A DNA stretch of 11,058 nt, taken from NCBI GenBank assembly GCA_023388235.1, contig JAEWGQ010000310.1, forward strand, positions 1 to 11,058. Reading direction: 5' to 3'. The notes beneath the pieces are model-generated. The model was not told where the DNA came from and made no database searches. It worked only from the letters and a program-made list of their open reading frames with translations. How positions within the stretch are numbered: the stretch's first letter is position 1; each line of letters starts with the position of its first letter. The translations under genes were made by a program, and so were the position numbers. Shown here piece by piece: positions 6,821 to 11,058 of this stretch. Source of the DNA: Actinomycetes bacterium. Its GTDB lineage: Bacteria > Actinomycetota > Actinomycetes > Actinomycetales > Cellulomonadaceae.

Positions 6821-7327
6821 TCAGGGGCCGGGTGTCATCTCCGCGACGGCCGCCGGCGGCACCGCGGCGGCGCCCGCCCACGCGCGCAGCCGGTCGACCA
6901 CGGCCGGGACGGGCGCGTCGAGCAGCCGCAGCCGCACCACCCGCGGGCGCCCCGTGCCGCGGACGGTGAGGGCGACCGTGGCCGACGGCGGCAGCCCCGC
7001 CCCGGCGTACCCGTCCACGGCGGCGACGGCCGCGCGGGGCACGCGCCGGCGCGGTGGTCCGAACCGGCGGTCCAGGCGCAGCTCGCCGTCCGTCAGCACG
7101 AGGGTGCGGCGCACGTCCACGACGAGGGGCACCACGGTCAGGACCAGGGCCACCGCCCAGAGGACGAGGGCGACCAGGCGCCACCCCGTCCGCCCGTCGG
7201 TGGCCGTCTGCACCCCGAACGTGGTGACGAGGGCGGCCTGGATCGCCACCGTGAACCAGGTGCTCCGGGCCGGCCGCACCGTGCGCGCGACCACCTCGCC
7301 GTCCGCCGGCGCCTGCCGGGCGGCCAC
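6821..7327 (-). CDS. Small membrane protein with PH-like domain
   Basis: A 168-aa protein of unknown function. Two hydrophobic helices lie at about residues 22-42 and 49-70. They are followed by a soluble, beta-rich stretch (RRTLVLTDGELRLDRRFGPPRRRVPRAAVAAVDGY) that resembles the bacterial PH-like domains found in actinobacterial two-helix membrane proteins. The C-terminus is Ala/Pro-rich. Start GTG 7327 directly abuts the gldA stop (TGA-GTG, no gap), which implies translational coupling. No independent strong ribosome binding site is seen. It lies between gldA and the amylase gene, but nothing in it suggests a role in sugar or glycerol metabolism. The fold assignment is by pattern only and is uncertain. 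Confidence 0.7.
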   Translation of the reverse strand: MAARQAPADGEVVARTVRPARSTWFTVAIQAALVTTFGVQTATDGRTGWRLVALVLWAVALVLTVVPLVVDVRRTLVLTDGELRLDRRFGPPRRRVPRAAVAAVDGYAGAGLPPSATVALTVRGTGRPRVVRLRLLDAPVPAVVDRLRAWAGAAAVPPAAVAEMTPGP

Positions 7328-8482
7328 TCAGCGCGTCCCGAACGGCACGGGCTCGGGCAGGCCGGCGTCCGCGCGGACCCCGCGGGCGAAGCCCTCGATC
7401 GACCGCAGCGCGTCCACCAGGTCCGGCACGCGCACGGTGAACGGCATCGCGTGGATGGTCTCCCCGGGGGCGGTCGCCGCCTCGGCGACGCGGGTCAGGT
7501 CGGCCACGTCGTCCACCGACAGCCCGATCTCGGTGAGCGTGTTCGGCAGCCCGACGCGGGTGGTGAACTCGACGAAGTCCCGGATCTCGGCGACCGGGGC
7601 GCCCTCGAGCACCAGCTGGGTGACCGAGCCGATGTTCACCTTCTCGCCGTGCGTGAGGCCGCGGGTCTGCGGCGCGGCGGTCAGGCCGTTGTGCACGGCG
7701 TGCGCGGCGGCCAGGCCCCCGGACTCGAACCCGAGCCCGGACAGCAGGGTGTTCGCCTCGACGACCTTCTCGACCGACGGCGTGACGAGGTGGTCGCGCA
7801 CGGCGGCCACCGCCGGCAGGGCGTGCTCCCACAGGATGTCCCAGGACAGCCGGGCGAGCGCCGTGCCGGTCGTGGTGGGCAGGCCGCCGGCCATCGTCGT
7901 GGCGTCGGTCCGGGCCACGGCCCGCGCCTCGATCCACGTGGCGAGCGCGTCGCCCACGCCGGCCACCAGGAACCGCACCGGGGCGTCGGCGACGAGCTGG
8001 GTGTCGACCAGCACCAGGTCCGGGTTCCGCGGGAAGAACCGGTACTCCTCGAAGGCGCCCGCGTCGTCGTAGATCACGGACAGCGCGGAGCACGGGGCGT
8101 CCGTGGACGCGACCGTCGGCACCGACACCCACCGCACCCCGGCGGCGTACCCGGCGGCCTTGACGGCGTCGATCACGGACCCGCCGCCGACCCCGACCGC
8201 GACGTCCGCCCCGGTCTCCCGGATCCGGTCGGCGATGCTGTCGACCGCGGCGGCGGTGGCGTGCACCCCGAAGCCGTCCCGGGTGAGCGGCAGCCCGGCC
8301 GCGGCGAACGACCGCGTGACGGCGTCGCCCACGAACGACCACACGGTGTCGTCGGCCACGACGAGCGGGGTGCGGCCGATCGGCGCGACGAGCTCGCCGA
8401 GGCGCTCGATCGCGCCGCGCCCCTGCGCGTAGCGGCCGGGGCTGATGAGGGTGCGGACGGGGTGCTCCAGGGACGCGGACAC
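7328..8482 (-). CDS. gldA: Glycerol dehydrogenase family (metal-dependent alcohol dehydrogenase)
   Basis: A 384-aa GldA-like enzyme of the iron-containing alcohol dehydrogenase superfamily, expected to interconvert glycerol and dihydroxyacetone with NAD. The Rossmann-like N-terminal half has the nucleotide loop GVGGGSVID (G99-G-G-S102) and TVASTDAPCSALSVIY (123-138). The metal-binding C-terminal half has D178 (GVGDALATW), H261 (AAHAVHNG) and H278 (LTHGEK). Their spacings of 83 and 100 residues match known GldA ligands. Start GTG 8482 follows a strong AGGAGG and gives MSASLEHPVRTLISPGRYAQ. The open frame continues upstream into the divergent gene but without family similarity. It is first of a minus-strand set with the PH-like gene and the amylase gene. 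Close relatives reduce other small ketones or 1,2-diols, so the substrate is not certain. Confidence 0.88.
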   Translation of the reverse strand: MSASLEHPVRTLISPGRYAQGRGAIERLGELVAPIGRTPLVVADDTVWSFVGDAVTRSFAAAGLPLTRDGFGVHATAAAVDSIADRIRETGADVAVGVGGGSVIDAVKAAGYAAGVRWVSVPTVASTDAPCSALSVIYDDAGAFEEYRFFPRNPDLVLVDTQLVADAPVRFLVAGVGDALATWIEARAVARTDATTMAGGLPTTTGTALARLSWDILWEHALPAVAAVRDHLVTPSVEKVVEANTLLSGLGFESGGLAAAHAVHNGLTAAPQTRGLTHGEKVNIGSVTQLVLEGAPVAEIRDFVEFTTRVGLPNTLTEIGLSVDDVADLTRVAEAATAPGETIHAMPFTVRVPDLVDALRSIEGFARGVRADAGLPEPVPFGTR

Positions 8483-8554
8483 GGCTCCTCCTGCGGGATC
8501 GTGCGCCGGCGGCGGGGCCGTCCTGGCGGGCCCGTCACGGCCGCCGACCCTCCC

Positions 8555-8560
8555 ACCGTA
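8555..8560 (-). promoter_or_regulatory. gldA: Possible -10 element for gldA (TACGGT on minus strand)
   Basis: The minus-strand hexamer TACGGT fits TANNNT and would give a 5' leader of roughly 65 nt ending in the gldA AGGAGG site. No persuasive -35 is visible. It lies in the 145-bp divergent region shared with the Gfo/Idh gene. Confidence 0.3.
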
Positions 8561-8584
8561 GGGACCCGGGGCGGCCGCGGCACG

Positions 8585-8598
8585 GGGACCGAGGTCCC
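8585..8598. promoter_or_regulatory. Dyad GGGACC-GA-GGTCCC, candidate operator between gldA and Gfo/Idh
   Basis: A perfect 6-bp inverted repeat around GA, flanked by partly symmetric CACG and CGTG. It occupies the -35 region of the Gfo/Idh promoter and lies 25 bp upstream of the possible gldA -10. Another GGGACC copy is at 8561-8566. The position would suit a local regulator controlling both divergent units, but no regulator gene lies next to it in this window. Confidence 0.3.
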
Positions 8599-8614
8599 TC
8601 GTGCGGGCGGACGC

Positions 8615-8630
8615 TACTGTCGGCCCCATG
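8615..8630 (+). promoter_or_regulatory. Leaderless promoter of the Gfo/Idh gene (-10-like TACTGT, 7 nt, ATG)
   Basis: TACTGT (8615-8620) is followed by 7 nt (CGGCCCC) and ATG 8628, with no Shine-Dalgarno. Transcription would begin at the start codon. The layout is identical to that before the PAP2 gene and tmk. Confidence 0.6.
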
Positions 8631-9632
8631 ACTCTCGTCGAAGACCCGCGCACCGCGCCGCCGATCCGCTGGGGGATCCTCGGCGCGGGCAACATCGCCG
8701 GCGCGTTCGCCGCGGCCGTCCGCTCCGCCACCCGGGCCCAGCTCGTCGCGGTGGGCTCCCGCGACCGCGTGAAGGCCGAGCGGTTCGCCACCTCCCACGG
8801 CATCCCGACCACGCACGTCGGCTACCGCGACCTGGTCGAGGACCCGCAGGTGGACGCCGTGTACGTGGCGACCCCGCACTCCGAGCACCGTGAGCACGCC
8901 CTGCTCGCGATCGCCGCCGGCAAGCACGTCCTGGTCGAGAAGGCGTTCACCCGCAACGCCGCCGAGGCCGAGGAGGTGTTCGCCGCCGCCCGCGCCGCCG
9001 GGGTGTTCGTGATGGAGGCGATGTGGACCCGGTTCCTGCCGCACGTCGCCGCGCTGCACCAGGTGATCGACTCCGGCGAGATCGGCGAGGTCGTCACGGT
9101 GCAGGCCGACCACGGCCAGCACTTCGCGCTCGACCCCGCCAGCCGGCTGTACGACCCGGCGCTCGCGGGCGGCGCGCTGCTCGACCTCGGCGTGTACCCG
9201 GTGTCGTTCGCCCACGACCTGCTGGGCGTCCCGGACGCGGTGCAGGCCAGCGGCGTGCTGACCGAGACGGGCGTCGACGGGCAGGTCGGCATCGTGCTGT
9301 CCTACGGCAGCCGCGCCCAGGCGGTCCTCACCACGACGCTGTGGTCGCGGACGCCCACGACCGCGGCCGTGTCCGGCACGGAGGGCAGCATCGTCGTCGC
9401 CGGGTCGTTCTACGCGCCGACGTCGTTCCGGGTGGAGCGCCGCGACGGCCGCACCTGGGAGTTCAGCCAGCCCACGCCGCACGGCCTGCAGTTCGAGGCG
9501 GCCGAGGTGGCGCGCCGGGTGGCCGAGGGCGCGACGGAGAGCCCCCGGCTGACGTGGTCCGACACGCTGGCGGTCATGCGCACGATGGACGAGGTCCGCG
9601 CGCAGGTCGGGGTCGTCTACCCCGGCGAGTGA
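8628..9632 (+). CDS. Gfo/Idh/MocA-family NAD(P)-dependent oxidoreductase
   Basis: A 334-aa two-domain oxidoreductase. The N-terminal Rossmann fold shows WGILGAGNIAGAF (15-27), the VGSRD second strand (about 42-46), VYVATPHSEH (78-87), and E104-K105-A-F, where Lys is the expected catalytic residue; Ala replaces the Pro of the classical EKP motif. The C-terminal alpha/beta domain carries MEAMWTRFLP (129-138) and GGALLDLGVYPVSF (181-194) with D186 and Y190. This pattern is typical of the dihydrodiol dehydrogenase / xylose dehydrogenase-like branch. Family members oxidise or reduce hydroxyls of sugars, polyols or diols; the substrate cannot be set. ATG 8628 is chosen because of the -10-like hexamer 7 nt upstream; an in-frame GTG at 8601 is less likely. 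It is divergent from gldA and appears monocistronic, since a hairpin follows. Confidence 0.9.
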   Translation: MTLVEDPRTAPPIRWGILGAGNIAGAFAAAVRSATRAQLVAVGSRDRVKAERFATSHGIPTTHVGYRDLVEDPQVDAVYVATPHSEHREHALLAIAAGKHVLVEKAFTRNAAEAEEVFAAARAAGVFVMEAMWTRFLPHVAALHQVIDSGEIGEVVTVQADHGQHFALDPASRLYDPALAGGALLDLGVYPVSFAHDLLGVPDAVQASGVLTETGVDGQVGIVLSYGSRAQAVLTTTLWSRTPTTAAVSGTEGSIVVAGSFYAPTSFRVERRDGRTWEFSQPTPHGLQFEAAEVARRVAEGATESPRLTWSDTLAVMRTMDEVRAQVGVVYPGE

Positions 9633-9641
9633 CCGCGGCAC

Positions 9642-9675
9642 CCGCCCCCGGCACCCTCGACGGTGCCGGGGGCGG
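9642..9675 (+). terminator. Hairpin terminator after the Gfo/Idh gene (14-bp stem, 6-nt loop)
   Basis: The left arm 9642-9655 (CCGCCCCCGGCACC) pairs perfectly with 9662-9675 around loop CTCGAC. It starts 10 nt after the Gfo/Idh stop and 43 nt before the tmk start codon ends the gap. Very stable, without T-tract, as usual in high-GC actinobacteria. GTGCCGGGGG from the right arm repeats at 9679-9688, so the left arm has a second possible partner. Confidence 0.75.
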
Positions 9676-9704
9676 CGCGTGCCGGGGGTGTGGGCGGCGG
9701 TGGA

Positions 9705-9720
9705 TACCCTGGCGCCCGTG
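9705..9720 (+). promoter_or_regulatory. tmk: Leaderless promoter of tmk (-10-like TACCCT, 7 nt, GTG)
   Basis: TACCCT (9705-9710) is followed by 7 nt (GGCGCCC) and GTG 9718. No Shine-Dalgarno is present. It follows the hairpin at 9642-9675, so tmk-holB would form a separate transcription unit. Confidence 0.55.
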
Positions 9721-10431
9721 ACCCTGCCCGACCCGCCCGTGCCGCCCGCGACCCCCGACCCGCACCCGGTGGCGGTGGACCCCCGGCACGCCGTGGTGCC
9801 GGGCGGGCTGTTCGTGTCGTTCGAGGGGGGCGACGGCGCCGGGAAGTCGACGCAGTCCCGCCTGCTGGGCGAGTGGCTGACGGGCCTCGGCGTCACGGTC
9901 GTCCTCACCCGCGAGCCCGGCGGCACCGAGCTCGGCCGGGTCCTGCGGCGCGAGGTGCTGCACGGCGGCCACGTCGACCCCCGCACGGAGGCGCTGCTGT
10001 ACGCGGCGGACCGCGCGCACCACGTGGCGTCGCTCGTCCGGCCCGCGCTGGCCGCCGGGTCCGTCGTCGTCACCGACCGGTACCTGGACTCGTCCGTGGC
10101 CTACCAGGGCACCGGCCGGGACCTCGGCGCGGACGAGGTCGAGCGGCTGTCGCTGTGGGCCACCGGCGGCCTGCTGCCGGCCCTCACCGTGCTGCTGGAC
10201 CTCGACCCCGCCGACGGCCTCGGCCGGCTCCGGGGCCGCAGCGACCGGCCCGACCGGCTGGAGAGCGCCGGCGACGACTTCCACCGCCGCACGCGCGAGG
10301 CGTTCCTCGGGCGCGCCGCCGCGGACCCGGGGCGCTGGCTGGTGCTCGACGCGGCGCGGCCCGTCGCGGCGATCGCGGCGGACGTGCGGGCCCGGGTCGC
10401 GGCGCTGCTCGGCGTCGAGGACGCGGCGTGA
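9718..10431 (+). CDS. tmk: Thymidylate kinase (dTMP kinase)
   Basis: A 237-aa P-loop kinase that phosphorylates dTMP to dTDP with ATP, a required step of dTTP synthesis in the cytoplasm. Visible motifs: Walker A GGDGAGKST (37-45), the substrate-binding TREPGGT (64-70), D120-R121-Y122 with following SSVAYQGTGR (the DRY/DRH segment), and an Arg-rich lid RGRSDRPDRLES (172-183). The fold starts at LFVSFEGG (31-38), so the chosen GTG start leaves a Pro-rich N-terminal extension of about 30 residues. An internal GTG (V27) would give a conventional length, but the -10-like element 7 nt before GTG 9718 supports the longer form. The stop overlaps the holB start by 4 bp (GTGA), indicating translational coupling of two replication-related genes. 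Confidence 0.96.
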   Translation: MTLPDPPVPPATPDPHPVAVDPRHAVVPGGLFVSFEGGDGAGKSTQSRLLGEWLTGLGVTVVLTREPGGTELGRVLRREVLHGGHVDPRTEALLYAADRAHHVASLVRPALAAGSVVVTDRYLDSSVAYQGTGRDLGADEVERLSLWATGGLLPALTVLLDLDPADGLGRLRGRSDRPDRLESAGDDFHRRTREAFLGRAAADPGRWLVLDAARPVAAIAADVRARVAALLGVEDAA

Positions 10432-11058
10432 CCACCGTCTGGGACGACGTCGTCGGGCAGGAGCCCGCCGTCGCGGTGCTGCGGGAGGCGGCCGCCGACG
10501 CGTCCCGCATGACGCACGCCTGGCTGCTCACCGGCCCCCCGGGGTCGGGACGGTCCACGGCGGCCCGGGCGTTCGCCGCGGCGCTCCAGGACCCGAGCGG
10601 CGACCCGCGCAGCCCGGGGTGCGCGACCGTGCTCGCGGGCACCCACCCCGACGTCACGTTCGTCGCCACCGAGGGCGTGGTGATCCGCGCGGACACCGTG
10701 CGCCCCCTGGTCGAGCTCGCGCAGCGCGCCCCGTCGCAGGGCCGCTGGCGCGTCATCGTGATCGAGGACGCCGACCGCCTCAACGAGACCTCCGGCAACG
10801 TCCTGCTCAAGGCCATCGAGGAGCCGCCGCCCCGCACGGTGTGGCTGCTGTGCGCCCCGAGCCCGCAGGACGTGCTCGTCACCCTGCGGTCCCGCAGCCG
10901 CTCGGTGCCGCTGCGGGTGCCGTCCGTCGAGGCCGTGGCCGACCTGCTCGTGCGGCGCGACGGCGTCGACCCGGCGGTCGCCCTGGTCGCCGCCCGCGCC
11001 GCGCAGTCCCACGTCGGCGTCGCCCGGCGGCTGGCCCGGGACCCCGAGGCCCGCGCCC
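10428..11058 (+). CDS. holB: DNA polymerase III subunit delta prime, N-terminal part (cut by window edge)
   Basis: The first 210 codons of the clamp-loader AAA+ subunit delta prime, which with delta and DnaX loads the beta clamp. Start GTG 10428 overlaps the tmk stop. Visible: VWDDVVGQEPAV (4-15), Walker A-like GPPGSGRS (36-43), HPDV (73-76), Walker B-region VIVIEDADRL (109-118), and NVLLKAIEEPPPRT (124-137), a strong clamp-loader signature. Odd points: the zinc-binding module, normally four Cys between Walker A and HPDV, is reduced to LQDPSGDPRSPGCATVLAGT with only C65, and the usual SRC motif reads SRS (155-157). The C-terminal domains lie outside the window. Confusion with DnaX gamma/tau is unlikely, given the GRS P-loop and the tmk neighbour. 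Confidence 0.93.
   Translation, partial: MTTVWDDVVGQEPAVAVLREAAADASRMTHAWLLTGPPGSGRSTAARAFAAALQDPSGDPRSPGCATVLAGTHPDVTFVATEGVVIRADTVRPLVELAQRAPSQGRWRVIVIEDADRLNETSGNVLLKAIEEPPPRTVWLLCAPSPQDVLVTLRSRSRSVPLRVPSVEAVADLLVRRDGVDPAVALVAARAAQSHVGVARRLARDPEARA

Noticed and set aside
8483..8812. Upstream extension of gldA into the Gfo/Idh gene
   Set aside because: The extra 110 residues overlap the divergent gene and show no family similarity, while GTG 8482 has a strong AGGAGG and matches the GldA N-terminus.
5677..8893. Long plus-strand open frames across the amylase, PH-like and gldA genes
   Set aside because: Antisense to enzymes with complete catalytic motifs; translations are Arg/Gly/Pro/Val-rich with no domains.
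8535..10073. Minus-strand open frame antisense to Gfo/Idh and tmk
   Set aside because: Shadow frame of two well-supported genes, with no motif.
1..11058. Mobile element, CRISPR array, tRNA/rRNA, toxin-antitoxin or defence cassette
   Set aside because: I looked for transposase motifs, terminal repeats, regularly spaced repeats and tRNA-like folds on both strands by eye and found none. Composition is even across the window.

Overview
The window is about 75% G+C. Its codon third positions are almost all G or C, and GTG starts and GTGA stop/start overlaps are common. Gene content (mycobacterial-type topA without zinc fingers, tmk-holB pair, OmpR-family two-component pair) points to a high-GC actinobacterium. 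My best guess is a Cellulomonas-like member of the Micrococcales. That genus call is inference from style, not a database match.

Layout. (1) Positions 1-1375, minus strand: a VOC-fold protein, then an OmpR-family response regulator, then the N-terminus of its sensor histidine kinase, which runs off the left edge. An exact 8-bp direct repeat with an 11-bp period lies just upstream of the regulator and looks like a regulator binding site. (2) Positions 1547-5442, plus strand: a PAP2-family membrane phosphatase and then topA. (3) Positions 5446-8482, minus strand: an apparent operon of glycerol dehydrogenase (gldA), a small membrane protein with a PH-like domain, and an intracellular GH13 alpha-amylase-family enzyme. 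It converges on topA with a 3-bp gap, and a 44-bp near-perfect hairpin lies in the shared 3' region. (4) Positions 8628-9632, plus strand: a Gfo/Idh/MocA-family oxidoreductase divergent from gldA, closed by a 14-bp stem hairpin. (5) Positions 9718-11058, plus strand: tmk overlapping holB (DNA polymerase III delta prime), which runs off the right edge.

How it fits together. topA, tmk and holB are chromosome-maintenance genes that often neighbour each other in actinobacteria. Here four carbon-metabolism or unknown genes separate topA from tmk. Three plus-strand genes (PAP2, Gfo/Idh, tmk) share the same architecture: a TANNNT -10-like hexamer, exactly 7 nt, then the start codon, with no Shine-Dalgarno. 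This is the signature of leaderless transcription. The minus-strand metabolic genes gldA and the amylase instead carry strong AGGAGG ribosome binding sites.

I see no mobile element, CRISPR array, tRNA or rRNA, defence cassette or clearly new system. No stretch longer than 300 bases lacks a gene. The best leads are regulatory (tandem repeat, leaderless promoters, coding-embedded hairpins) plus a delta prime subunit that seems to have lost its zinc-binding cysteine cluster.
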